Source: JAWXBM01 sp964602895 (GTDB taxonomy: Bacteria > Pseudomonadota > Gammaproteobacteria > Xanthomonadales > SZUA-36). Taken from it: a stretch of 33,543 bases of DNA. Of this stretch, positions 1 to 8,387 are shown piece after piece. The position numbers and the translations under genes were made by a program. The DNA is taken from the NCBI GenBank assembly GCA_964602895.1, contig CAZRTG010000014.1:1-33543 (forward strand). Direction: 5' to 3'. The notes below the pieces were generated by a model, which was not told where the DNA came from, made no database searches, and worked only from the letters and a program-made list of their open reading frames with translations. The stretch's first letter is position 1, and each line of letters opens with the position of its first letter.

Positions 1-1329
1 AACGCTATGGGTAGCAGGTTCTATTTTCGGAAGGCAGTACTTAGGCATCCAGTCTGAATGAAGAATAAGATCTGTTGTCTCAGTTCTCTCACGAATTCCA
101 CAATTAAAACCTAACGCCGGATAACTCAAGTAGCGGTTATATCGGTAAGATGATTCGACGCGTCCTAATCGCATTCGAGAGTGAATATCAACAGGTATTC
201 GACAAGCCAATTCAACTTGAAAAATCGCTTCATCAGTTTCCGATCTGAGTTGTATGGCGGGTAATCGGCTCCGATTCTCGATAGCAACATGGACTGCATT
301 CCTATCAGGGTCCGACCAGTCTGGTTTAACTGAGATTGCCCACCTAATATCTAATCGCGGTAGTGCAATTCGCTCACGTCGCTCGGATAGAGTCATCGAG
401 ACAAACTGGGATCGAATTTGTTCTAAAGTAACCGACCAATTTGCAATTTCAGAAGGCTGGAACAAGCGCCCTCTGGGATATGCCCAATGGGCGCCACTAA
501 ACTCTAAGTCTTCAGATTCCAGCCAATCATCGATGGCTTGCTGTATTTGGGTCTGCAACCGCTCATTTGCGCCTCGAGTTGCGCTATCTAAGCCGACTTG
601 GTCATTAAGCGGAAATTCGAACTCACCGCAATTTATTGGAATCCGATACCATTTCTCTTTGCCTCGGTTCGGCGCGACAACCTCAGGCGACGGAAAAACC
701 GTATCTCCAGGGACCACTCGAAAGCCTCTAAGCTCAAACAGCGAATCAACCGGATGATTCAGTTCTTCTTCGTCCCCTGGGTTTAGTGCTTGGTAAATCG
801 AAAACTGCTCGTAAACTTGCTGAACAATTTTGGTGCGAATCTTTTGCCATTCCTCATGATTTTTGTTCCCGCCAAATCTCTCACTGTTTTCTTGCCACTG
901 ATCACGTGATTTCGCATCGATGACCACTCGAATCTGTCGGTACATTTCCGTTGTCAAACGAAAGTCAACACCTGTTTGAGCAAGTTCATCTTGTGTCGGT
1001 AAGATACGCACGTATAAAGAGAAACTCGGTCGAACTAATATAGAACCCTGAGCTGCGGCCCTAATCATAAAATCAAAGCCACACGCCGTAATTCTAATAG
1101 GAGATGTGTCGTCGTCAAACGCTAGCTCGTCTGGATTGGCAGGCAATAGGAACGCACTTGAAAAGTAGCGTGACGGTTTTTCACCTTGGACATATTGTCC
1201 ACCCAGCTCGTGTCCTGATAAGCGATTAAAGACGGCGCCAAGAACACCATGGGCGACGGCCTCTTTGGCCGTTTGAGAAATTGTGGTTGCGTCTGCTCTT
1301 ACTACCTGCATTTCGGAAGCCTCATTCAT
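1..1329 (-). CDS. Large defence protein, DrmA-helicase-like N-terminal region (partial, cut by left edge)
   Basis: I translated the complement by hand: the frame is open for 443 codons from an ATG at 1329 to the window edge, so the C-terminus is missing. The start overlaps the stop of the upstream 931-codon gene as ATGA, with AGGAG upstream, so the genes are translationally coupled. Visible blocks are PSRYFSSAFLLP (about 52-63), GFDFMIR followed by a beta-rich stretch (84-112), a charged central part, then SYRYNRYLSYPALGFNCGI (398-416) and WMPKYCLPKIEPA (427-439). These resemble, from memory, the pre-helicase region of DrmA-type DISARM helicases ('LP-x-Y-x-x-P-x-x-xP' before the motor). The ATPase motifs would lie beyond the edge and cannot be checked. 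That it is coding is firm; the family is inferred. Confidence 0.6.
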   Translation of the reverse strand, partial: MNEASEMQVVRADATTISQTAKEAVAHGVLGAVFNRLSGHELGGQYVQGEKPSRYFSSAFLLPANPDELAFDDDTSPIRITACGFDFMIRAAAQGSILVRPSFSLYVRILPTQDELAQTGVDFRLTTEMYRQIRVVIDAKSRDQWQENSERFGGNKNHEEWQKIRTKIVQQVYEQFSIYQALNPGDEEELNHPVDSLFELRGFRVVPGDTVFPSPEVVAPNRGKEKWYRIPINCGEFEFPLNDQVGLDSATRGANERLQTQIQQAIDDWLESEDLEFSGAHWAYPRGRLFQPSEIANWSVTLEQIRSQFVSMTLSERRERIALPRLDIRWAISVKPDWSDPDRNAVHVAIENRSRLPAIQLRSETDEAIFQVELACRIPVDIHSRMRLGRVESSYRYNRYLSYPALGFNCGIRERTETTDLILHSDWMPKYCLPKIEPATHSV

Positions 1330-4121
1330 CCAATTCTCTCCTTACGGAGAATCTCAACTACGTTCAGCCTCGCCTGAGTCTGAAGTCTTGCTAGCTCTGA
1401 GGAAGGGATGCTTAGCAACGATGCCACTGAGACGGGATCAAGCAGCAGTCGCTGGTAGACAAGAGTCGCTTGCCGCCCCTCATGCCTACGATCAGTTCTT
1501 AAGCTGTTAATTCCGAGACCCCAATAGAGTTCGGGATAGGGCTCATCTATATTCAATACGCGCATAAACATCTCAAAATCACTTTTAGCTTTTGGGGCGT
1601 GCGATACTAAATCTTCAAACGGCAAATTAATTTCTTGACCTACTGTCACCCAGTATCGAATTTTTGCGTCAGTAATTTCCGTCTCATTTGGGAATACATC
1701 ATTAAATCTTTGACGCAAATTATTTATGCGTTGAGAAACAGTCTGATCGGGAAACTGCTCATTCAGCTTGTCAACTACATGCCTGTGAAAAGCGCGCACC
1801 ACCCCTTCGCTCTTGAAGCGACCAGCCAAGTCCATGTAAACCTCTATGTCATCGCGCATCTCATCTGAAATATCTAGAAAATGATCGCCAACCCTAAGTT
1901 CTGCTGCAGTTTTTTGAATATATGGCGGCCTCCTAGATTCGTCATAAACAAGAGTTGGGCTCGACTTTCTCATTCCGATTATTCGGCCATCATCTAGATC
2001 GAACCGAAAATCAACAATTGAGGTTGCTGTGTTCCAATCGAGCGAGCCTGTATCCGTATGCGTCTGGGGATGCCAATACACGAGGCGATTAAGGAGGGAG
2101 TATGAGGTAGAATCAGATTCTAGAAATTCAGATAGTTTTCGTACCAGGTCTTTTATTGGATTGTGCAGAGATTTGAATTCATCGTCACCTAGAACGTAGG
2201 TTAGGGTCCGAACGATTCTTTCGGCATCTCCAGCGCTGAGTATCAATTCAATTCGCCTGGGTAAGCTTTGCGCGCTGCAGAGCTCTGCAATTGTCTGGGC
2301 GTGTGCACCAACTACGATCAAGCGGCGAGCTATGACAGGCGCACTACGAGAGAACAACTCTATCGTGCGTAGAATCTGAATGACTTCGTTCCCGACACTG
2401 TCGTATAGTGGCCACCTTTCTTCAATGACACGCATAACGAGACGCACTTGGAGCGCACTCGGAACAGCTATTGTTACGGTAGGTTTACTGCGCTTCTTGT
2501 GTTTAGATCGCGCATCTACAGTTTGTGCCATGATCTCGTCGACCAACTCAATGAGTTTCATACCACTTGGAGTGCCAGCCGAATACGAATCTAAAAGACT
2601 AGAGGCACTTTCAAGAAGCCGATCGATATTCGATGTCCCATCTGCATCACCCAATGCTGATCGGATATTCTGCAACTCGTTTACCACCCCCCTCCAACTG
2701 TACATTCTTGTCCGCCATTGCAATTCCTGGTCAGAGCGCGAGTCTTCATGCAACATTTCTTGAAGCGCAGTCTGGCCGCACGGCAATCGGGCGGACCACA
2801 GAATATATCCGGCGCAAGATCGTAAAGCACCAGACAAAGCTTCGCTTTCTCCTTGAATTGTCTTAGCCGTTTTATACATAGCTGCAGCGACAGCGGCCGC
2901 TTCAGCATCCACAATGTGTGCAAGGACTGTAGTGTCTGAAATAGTTCTTGAGTTTTTCTCGGGCCGGATAGTTATTGAGTCGCTTAGGCATAGTTTGGAG
3001 GCGGCATTAACTTGCTGTTCGACGGAAGCTTTGCGTTTACCGCGTACTGACCGCCCATTAAGTTTGCTCATAAATGCTAAATAGGCAAGTGGATCGTCGA
3101 TGAGCACCAGAGCCCCTATTGGGGCGGATGGGAGGCCCCCACCTAGCATTTGAAGTACTCGAATTGTTTTCTTGATCCAACTTCCTCCAAGCCAAGACCT
3201 CGACTTGGCACATAAATTGATAATTACGAAATCAGGTGGTCGGCCTTTGTTCGGGCTGAGAGCATCAGTAGTGAACCGGTCAACTATTTCTTCAATGGTT
3301 GCATCTGGGTGAATTCCAAAGATTGCGTCAGGGGCGGTGCACGGATCGCCAAGATCAGCAAGTGGAATTCCCTTCCTGGAAACGTGACTAAATACCCCAT
3401 TAAAGATCTTTTTGGTGAAGTCACCCCAAATTGTTCGGCCAACTGGAAAGGTTGCAAAAGCTTCACCTATACTCGGGAATCCTCTCGGGTCACCTTCATC
3501 ATCCAGGTAGTGACTCAAAGACAAAAAGAGAATGTCTTTATGAGTACACTTGGACTTGATTAATTCCGCATAACTCTCAGGCTTATGAGATTTGAGAGAT
3601 TGCCAATATTGTGCAACGCCATATAGCCACCTCGCGTCGATGCGGATGTGATTGAGCTCGCGAAATGAATTGGCTTTTGCAGGCCACAATATCGCCCTCA
3701 AACCTAACTGGTTTCCTGATTCGTAGGCTTCGCAAGATGCTATTGAATGAATTGCGGGCACGCACGATGGAAAAGCTGGCCAAATGAGTCTAACGCAGAT
3801 ATTGTTCTGAGCTGCGCAAAGCGCTGCGTCGCGAGCAAGGGAGGAATATGTAACTTGTGGCGGTAAATACTCCAGTAGTTCGTCACGCTCATCGGCAAAC
3901 AAGGCGTTGTATTCGATCTGGGTAGTCGGTTCTTTCTTCCGCTGGACTTGAGGATTGGAATCATCAACGCAATGGTTTGGTTTTGTGTTGCTTTTTTTCC
4001 TGATTGCCTTTCGTGTTGACTCTTTTTGTTTTTTGAAGCGCGCAAGATTATCTTCCTTCGCTTTGCGCTGGTCTTCTAGACGATCTTGGAAGTTTTTCCT
4101 AAGGGGTCGTCGCGTTTTCAC
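1326..4121 (-). CDS. 931-aa protein of unrecognised family in methyltransferase/helicase-like operon
   Basis: This is a long cytoplasmic-looking ORF with a GTG start at 4121. A GGGGA-type ribosome site overlaps the TAA of the methyltransferase gene 11 bp upstream, and its own stop overlaps the next gene as ATGA. Residues 1-65 are strongly basic and charged, likely a helix or nucleic-acid-binding tail. The rest is mixed alpha/beta with a hydrophobic strand ending in an acidic pair, VLIDDP (339-344), and IVVGAHAQTIAEL further on. I see no Walker A, nuclease HNH/PD-DExK signature, zinc cysteines, signal peptide or membrane segment. Position between an N6 methyltransferase and a DrmA-like protein suggests a defence component, possibly filling the slot of DISARM DrmD or DrmE, but I cannot assign it to either. 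Confidence 0.85.
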   Translation of the reverse strand: MKTRRPLRKNFQDRLEDQRKAKEDNLARFKKQKESTRKAIRKKSNTKPNHCVDDSNPQVQRKKEPTTQIEYNALFADERDELLEYLPPQVTYSSLARDAALCAAQNNICVRLIWPAFPSCVPAIHSIASCEAYESGNQLGLRAILWPAKANSFRELNHIRIDARWLYGVAQYWQSLKSHKPESYAELIKSKCTHKDILFLSLSHYLDDEGDPRGFPSIGEAFATFPVGRTIWGDFTKKIFNGVFSHVSRKGIPLADLGDPCTAPDAIFGIHPDATIEEIVDRFTTDALSPNKGRPPDFVIINLCAKSRSWLGGSWIKKTIRVLQMLGGGLPSAPIGALVLIDDPLAYLAFMSKLNGRSVRGKRKASVEQQVNAASKLCLSDSITIRPEKNSRTISDTTVLAHIVDAEAAAVAAAMYKTAKTIQGESEALSGALRSCAGYILWSARLPCGQTALQEMLHEDSRSDQELQWRTRMYSWRGVVNELQNIRSALGDADGTSNIDRLLESASSLLDSYSAGTPSGMKLIELVDEIMAQTVDARSKHKKRSKPTVTIAVPSALQVRLVMRVIEERWPLYDSVGNEVIQILRTIELFSRSAPVIARRLIVVGAHAQTIAELCSAQSLPRRIELILSAGDAERIVRTLTYVLGDDEFKSLHNPIKDLVRKLSEFLESDSTSYSLLNRLVYWHPQTHTDTGSLDWNTATSIVDFRFDLDDGRIIGMRKSSPTLVYDESRRPPYIQKTAAELRVGDHFLDISDEMRDDIEVYMDLAGRFKSEGVVRAFHRHVVDKLNEQFPDQTVSQRINNLRQRFNDVFPNETEITDAKIRYWVTVGQEINLPFEDLVSHAPKAKSDFEMFMRVLNIDEPYPELYWGLGINSLRTDRRHEGRQATLVYQRLLLDPVSVASLLSIPSSELARLQTQARLNVVEILRKERIG

Positions 4122-4132
4122 ACCCAGTCCCC

Positions 4133-5908
4133 TTAGATGTCATAAAACTCAGCCTCGATTGCCTCGTCAATATTCATTCCTTGGTCGATACGCTTTTGGA
4201 CCAGCTCAATATCAGGAATTGGTAGGCGAGTGAGCTCATATTTCGAAACTGCACTCGATCCCGATAAGCACCGAAATGCATCATCTACAGGGGTGCTATT
4301 AAGGATACGTGCAAATAGTTCCAGGTCTATCGAGCATTGACCATTGCTTTGAAAAAGCAGGTTTACGTGGTTTTCTGCAAGGTAAGCACCGTACTTAAAG
4401 ACAAATTGAGAGTGAATGTGTGCGCAATAAATTCGGCGGTCCTGACCAGAGTTACTAGTTCTCTTTATCGCCACAGCGCTTATTTTTAGTAGCTCTGGGT
4501 CGGTATCATGTGTCCCAACAAATAGCCCATCCGGGGCTCTTCTCTCTGCTCGCGAAAAATCAAAAGACCCGTCTTTACCTATGCATTCTGACCATATAAG
4601 TGGGTAGCGAATTTGATTTGAAGATAACTCCTCATCCACGGTGGAGAATCTCGGGCGCTTGTCCCGATTCCAAACGACAGAACCCGTTCGAATAGACAAT
4701 CCGTAGTCACTAATCTTGGGAAGGTCGCTTGAAAATAGCCGCGATGCAGCGAGTTGCTCACGCTTGCGTGGAATTATCCAAGGGCTCTTGCCTAGTGGAA
4801 TCACACAAGCGCCAATCTTCATGGGTGAAAACGCTTTGGAGATCGACGTGATTTTTGCACTGTTTTTCCTTTGCGCACCAGCAGGCAACTTTCGTAACGT
4901 CAGGATAGCAGTTTCTTGCTGGACGTCCATGAATACACCCTCACGTTCCTGCATTATCTCAATGCTAGTCACATCCGCTCGATCACGAATCAGCGACCGC
5001 AAATATTCAAACCGAACACCGGCGAACAAGCTAGAGGGAATGATGAGGCAAACAACGCCTCCTGGACGTGCCAGCGACAGTGATTTGTGGATAAACATTC
5101 CGTATAGGTTTGAACCACCATTGTGTGACTCGCCATAGGTGACTAAATACTTTTCGCGCTCGCTTGAGGCTAGGCGCCGAAATGGTGGATTGCCTATTAT
5201 GACGTCGAAATTTTCGCCATGGATGCCCCGAGACAGAAAGTCTTTGGTGTCAATGTTGATTTGTGGCGCCCGTCCCGCACGAGCGATATCTGAGTTGAGT
5301 TCAATCAGGCAGAAGATTTTTGATAGATCGACCAAGGTCTTACAAATATCGACACCGCAAATGTTCTTACTGATTCGCTGAAGTCTTTCTTCAGGTTGGA
5401 TTTGAGCAACTTTTAACTCATCACGAAGAAAAGCAGCAAGCGGAGCAAGAAATGCGCCACCGCCAGAACAAGGGTCGATGATTCGAGAATTGATCAACGA
5501 GACTTCTTTAATCCTGGATACTTCTTGTATTACCCGTCGAGAAACACTTGGTGGTGTGAAGTAAACGCCGTTGCGACTTCGATCCTCCTGGCGAATCAAC
5601 TGCGCATACAAGCTGCTAATGAGATAAGCCGACTCAATGGAATCCATTTCAGTCAGCTGAGCTATAACCGAGTAATACCCATCAATTTTTTGAACAGCTG
5701 AGGTAGCCCTCAGGGACAGGTGCTCGAATAGAGATCTGTAATTTTGTTCAAGCAAGTTGGCAAGCACACTGTTCACTACATTGCGCGCCTTCCATTCAAC
5801 GCCGTCATGGCAATAGTCGCGCTTGACCCGGCGTGAGAATTCGAGCAATTTTGAGTCAACCTTCAATGCAATTCTGCCGCAACATTTAGAATGGTCGAGT
5901 GATAACAA
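4133..5908 (-). CDS. N6-adenine-specific DNA methyltransferase (Eco57I/N6-MTase type)
   Basis: The 591-residue product carries the gamma-class amino-methyltransferase order. It has motif X GVYFTPP (114-120), SAM-binding motif I DPCSGGGAF (145-153), acidic motif II GVDI (185-188) and catalytic motif IV NPPF (240-243). These are followed by a C-terminal region that probably holds target recognition. It would methylate adenine in DNA to mark self. The annotated start is TTG at 5908, since an in-frame stop lies about 30 bp upstream and the next good ATG is far inside; no strong ribosome site is visible. It leads a leftward operon with the 931-aa gene 11 bp downstream. At about 590 residues it is short for BREX PglX and for what I expect of DISARM DrmMI. 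No nuclease domain is fused. Confidence 0.93.
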   Translation of the reverse strand: MLSLDHSKCCGRIALKVDSKLLEFSRRVKRDYCHDGVEWKARNVVNSVLANLLEQNYRSLFEHLSLRATSAVQKIDGYYSVIAQLTEMDSIESAYLISSLYAQLIRQEDRSRNGVYFTPPSVSRRVIQEVSRIKEVSLINSRIIDPCSGGGAFLAPLAAFLRDELKVAQIQPEERLQRISKNICGVDICKTLVDLSKIFCLIELNSDIARAGRAPQINIDTKDFLSRGIHGENFDVIIGNPPFRRLASSEREKYLVTYGESHNGGSNLYGMFIHKSLSLARPGGVVCLIIPSSLFAGVRFEYLRSLIRDRADVTSIEIMQEREGVFMDVQQETAILTLRKLPAGAQRKNSAKITSISKAFSPMKIGACVIPLGKSPWIIPRKREQLAASRLFSSDLPKISDYGLSIRTGSVVWNRDKRPRFSTVDEELSSNQIRYPLIWSECIGKDGSFDFSRAERRAPDGLFVGTHDTDPELLKISAVAIKRTSNSGQDRRIYCAHIHSQFVFKYGAYLAENHVNLLFQSNGQCSIDLELFARILNSTPVDDAFRCLSGSSAVSKYELTRLPIPDIELVQKRIDQGMNIDEAIEAEFYDI

Positions 5909-6572
5909 GTCGCTGTTACTTTGGCTATAGTTGGCCTATCCGAACAAGCAATTAAAGAATTAAAATTGCTGTTCAATTGATTGGAAAGCCTGAACTTGAT
6001 CTCACAACGACACTCCCCTTGACCTTTTCTCTTCAGCCAAAATATGACTGGAGTGAAAGTTAGGCTTTATTTTTGTACATCTGACAGTTTGGTACAACTT
6101 CTTCCAGAATTGCATTCTTAAGCGCTGTTCGGCTTCAGAAGTTTGCAGTCCTGTCGTTATGGGTCCAAGAACTAACGGCTGGAAGAAGCCTAGGCCTGAA
6201 TTGGTTGACTTATAGACCAGTCGCTTCTGGATTCACTCGTTGGGCTGAACGGAAATTCTATTTGCCAAGCCGAAGGCTGTAATGATTCGATCCCTGGCCA
6301 TCGCTGCTAGGTAAGGTGTCTGAAAGCCTCTAATCCGGACCCGACGGCCCTTATGTACCAGGTCAAAGAATACTGGTGCTTGTGGCGCCAGACTCCCACC
6401 AAGCCATATTTGTTAGTCCGTCCTGTCCCGTTTCCCATATATGAACCCCACGAGCACATGTGCGTCTGTTTAATGCTGTATATAAACATACTTTATTGAA
6501 TTTTACCCCCCAATTGTCGGTCATTCGATGTGAGTGACATCACACTGAAATACAACTTCGCAAAAGGAGGCA

Positions 6573-6695
6573 ATGGCTTATTACTTGTGGCTTTCAGTTA
6601 TGGGATGGAGTCCTCAAGAAACCTGTGCTAATGCAGGAAGAATCCCGAGTTGGTCCAGGAATGATGCCAGACAAGATCTAACATGGGCACAGTGA
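6573..6695 (+). CDS. Possible 40-aa small protein (doubtful)
   Basis: An ATG at 6573 is preceded by AAAGGAGG, but with only 2 nt spacing, which is shorter than usual. The 40-residue product starts MAYYLWLSVMGW and is tryptophan-rich (four W), with no recognised domain. It ends at TGA 6693-6695. It may be chance, part of a structured RNA or a relic. Confidence 0.2.
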   Translation: MAYYLWLSVMGWSPQETCANAGRIPSWSRNDARQDLTWAQ

Positions 6696-6732
6696 ATGTG
6701 TTTGTTCGTAATAAAGGTGGTTATCAAGACTC

Positions 6733-6755
6733 ACCTAATTCGGTATAAATTAGGT
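6733..6755. repeat. Perfect inverted repeat (8-bp arms)
   Basis: ACCTAATT (6733-6740) and AATTAGGT (6748-6755) are exact reverse complements around a 7-nt loop. It is followed by a G-run and then the second hairpin. The pair resembles REP-type palindromes that accompany Y1 (RAYT) transposases, but no transposase gene is present here. Confidence 0.6.
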
Positions 6756-6772
6756 AGGGGGACGGAAACTGA

Positions 6773-6809
6773 GTGACACTTTGGGAAAAGTGTCACATGA
6801 AAGTGTCAC
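6773..6809. repeat. Perfect 10-bp inverted repeat plus third half-copy
   Basis: GTGACACTTT (6773-6782) and AAAGTGTCAC (6787-6796) pair perfectly over a 4-nt loop. A third copy of the same half, AAAGTGTCAC, is at 6800-6809, so two alternative hairpins can form. No T-run follows the first hairpin, so a terminator is less likely than a REP-like or regulatory element. Confidence 0.65.
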
Positions 6810-6907
6810 AAATTTCTATAAAACCCTTTATTAAAGCGGATTATAGAGCCTTTAACGCATATTGCCCATACACACAAACAGTATTGCTATACGCAGATTA
6901 TTCTTTG

Positions 6908-7009
6908 TCATTCAATTAGTTTAACCTCTATAAGACCTGGTTGTACCCAGTCAAGGTTGACCAACACCGGCCACTGTTCGATGTTTTCTTCTGAAATGAA
7001 GTTCGGCAT
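6908..7009 (-). pseudogene. Type I restriction HsdR N-terminal stub (relic)
   Basis: A 33-codon ORF starts 3 bp after the ATPase stop. Its first twelve residues, MPNFISEENIEQ, match my recollection of the typical start of type I restriction R subunits ('M-x-FISEDxIEQ'). The sequence then diverges and stops at TGA 6908-6910. I read it as the surviving first codons of an hsdR gene whose remaining kilobases were deleted. The location fits, because ATPase genes of the DUF4143 type are often found inserted in hsdM-hsdS-hsdR operons and an hsdS stub lies on the other side. The match is short, so confidence is moderate. Confidence 0.5.
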
Positions 7010-7012
7010 CGT

Positions 7013-8269
7013 TCAGATTTCCCAGAGCCTGGAGACAGGCACGGCGTGGAGATTCAGATCCCTGTCCAGCGGCAGCATGGTCGAGCCATCGTAAAAAATA
7101 ATCCCGCCCTGGAAATCACGGCCGGCCTGTTCGGCCAGTCGCCTAAGGCCTTTGGTATCTGAGTCCCGGATACTGGCAGCGGCTTTAACCTCTGCGCCCC
7201 AGGTCTGATTTCCCTGGGTCAGCACGCAATCCACTTCCACCTTATCCTTGTCCCGGTAGTGCCATAAGCGGGTTTTCGGCTCAATGAGCCCGGCCTGAAT
7301 GGTGAGTTGTTGAACAACGAAAGACTCCAGCAGATGCCCAAATGATGACCGGTCCGTTGTCCACATGGATTCGGTGATTCCGGACAAGGCGGCAGCCAGC
7401 CCACTGTCGCGCACATGGATCTTCGGAGTTTTGATGAGGCGTTTGCGCACGTTTCGATGCCATGGGGGAAGGCGCCGCAGAAGATAGAGTCGTTCCAGCA
7501 GGGTCAGATACTTCTCTACCGTTGCCCGGGTATGCCCCAGCGCCTTGGCAATCTCGGTAACGTTTAGCAACTGAGCGGTCTGGTGACACAAGTATTCCAG
7601 GAAACGCCCCACATCTTCGCCGTCCTTTACCTGGCTGATGTCATGAATGTCCCGTTCGATGATCGAGCGGACATACTGTTCCTGCCACTGTCGTGCCCGC
7701 GGCGGCTTGCGCCGAAAGGCCTCCGGATAGCCGCCCATAATGATTCGTCCCGGCAGCGTGGAGGCTTTCGGAGGACTGGAGCCGGTGATACCGGTTTTCA
7801 GGCTGCCACCCAGCCATTGCGCCAGAAACTCGCCGGAAGTGCCCTCTTTTTCAGCTTCGGAAAAAGGCTGCAGTTCGATCCACTCCATCCGCCCGGCCAG
7901 CGAGTCGGACAAGCGGGGTAATTGCAGCAAATTGGCCGAACCGGTGAGCAGGAACCGCCCCGGTTTGCGGCGGACATCGACACTTTCCTTGATGGCCAGA
8001 GTCAACTCCGGCACCCGCTGAATTTCATCAATCGTGACATCTTCCGGCAACTCTCCAATGAACCCCTTCGGGTCGGCGCTGGCCAGTTGAAAGCTGTTGA
8101 CGTCATCCAGACTGATATAGGTCCGCTCCGGAGCCACATGCCGGGCCAGGGTTGATTTACCACACTGACGCGGACCCAGGATGCAAACCACGGGTGTGTC
8201 CCGCAAAGCTTCCATCAGCGTTCCTTCGAGGTGCCGATTCAGGTAGGTTGTTGGTTCCGTGTCAGGCAT
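7013..8269 (-). CDS. AAA-family ATPase with DUF4143 C-terminal domain
   Basis: The 418-residue protein has Walker A GPRQCGKST (32-40), Walker B-like VTIDEIQ (78-84) and a sensor-type strand FLLTGSANLL (106-115). A winged-helix-like segment and a DUF4143 domain fill roughly residues 190-400. This is the AAA_14/DUF4143 family of full length. Such proteins are widespread, mobile and of unclear biological role. It is intact, while its neighbours on both sides are stubs of type I restriction genes, so it probably was an accessory gene of that operon and now stands alone. Four spaced repeats lie 29-113 bp upstream of its ATG. Ribosome binding is weak by eye. Confidence 0.9.
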   Translation of the reverse strand: MPDTEPTTYLNRHLEGTLMEALRDTPVVCILGPRQCGKSTLARHVAPERTYISLDDVNSFQLASADPKGFIGELPEDVTIDEIQRVPELTLAIKESVDVRRKPGRFLLTGSANLLQLPRLSDSLAGRMEWIELQPFSEAEKEGTSGEFLAQWLGGSLKTGITGSSPPKASTLPGRIIMGGYPEAFRRKPPRARQWQEQYVRSIIERDIHDISQVKDGEDVGRFLEYLCHQTAQLLNVTEIAKALGHTRATVEKYLTLLERLYLLRRLPPWHRNVRKRLIKTPKIHVRDSGLAAALSGITESMWTTDRSSFGHLLESFVVQQLTIQAGLIEPKTRLWHYRDKDKVEVDCVLTQGNQTWGAEVKAAASIRDSDTKGLRRLAEQAGRDFQGGIIFYDGSTMLPLDRDLNLHAVPVSRLWEI

Positions 8270-8297
8270 CAGAACCGTTCAACAGAATGGATTTGGG

Positions 8298-8382
8298 ACA
8301 TTTTGCACTCCAGGACCTGGCCAAATTGTACCCTGAGTACCGGACAAATTGCACTCTATCTACCTGCCAAATTGTACCCTGA
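8298..8382. repeat. Four direct repeats, 22-23 bp period (iteron-like)
   Basis: Copies start at about 8298, 8321, 8343 and 8366. The shared core is approximately G-[AC]-CAAATTG-[CT]-AC-[TC]-CT. The second and fourth copies are identical over 17 nt (GCCAAATTGTACCCTGA), and the first and third form a second subtype. The steps of 23, 22 and 23 bp place the copies on nearly one face of the helix. They lie between the hsdS stub and the ATPase start, which suggests protein binding upstream of the ATPase gene. Confidence 0.7.
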
Positions 8383-8387
8383 CTGGC

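Larger units (their letters stand above)
5909..6907. other. Gene-poor, AT-rich gap between defence operon and type I relic
   Basis: About 1 kb without a convincing gene. It presumably contains the promoter of the leftward methyltransferase operon near 5909-6000, though no clear -35/-10 pair stands out. Two hairpins near 6733-6809 and one 40-codon ORF with a ribosome-site-like AGGAGG are listed separately. A 60-codon complement ORF at 6307-6489 has no supporting features. The stretch reads like a junction left by repeated insertions and deletions. Confidence 0.6.

Noticed and set aside
254..757. Plus-strand 167-codon ORF
   Set aside because: It lies antisense to the 443-codon partial gene, which has a coupled start and consistent protein-like composition.
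6270..6300. T-loop-like GATTCGATCCC
   Set aside because: No acceptor, D or anticodon arm can be paired around it, so no tRNA is supported.
6307..6489. 60-codon complement ORF in the gene-poor gap
   Set aside because: No ribosome site, no recognisable domain and low-complexity surroundings.
8298..8382. CRISPR-like reading of the four repeats
   Set aside because: Repeats are about 15 nt with 7-8 nt gaps and come in two subtypes; there are no spacer-length gaps and no cas genes.
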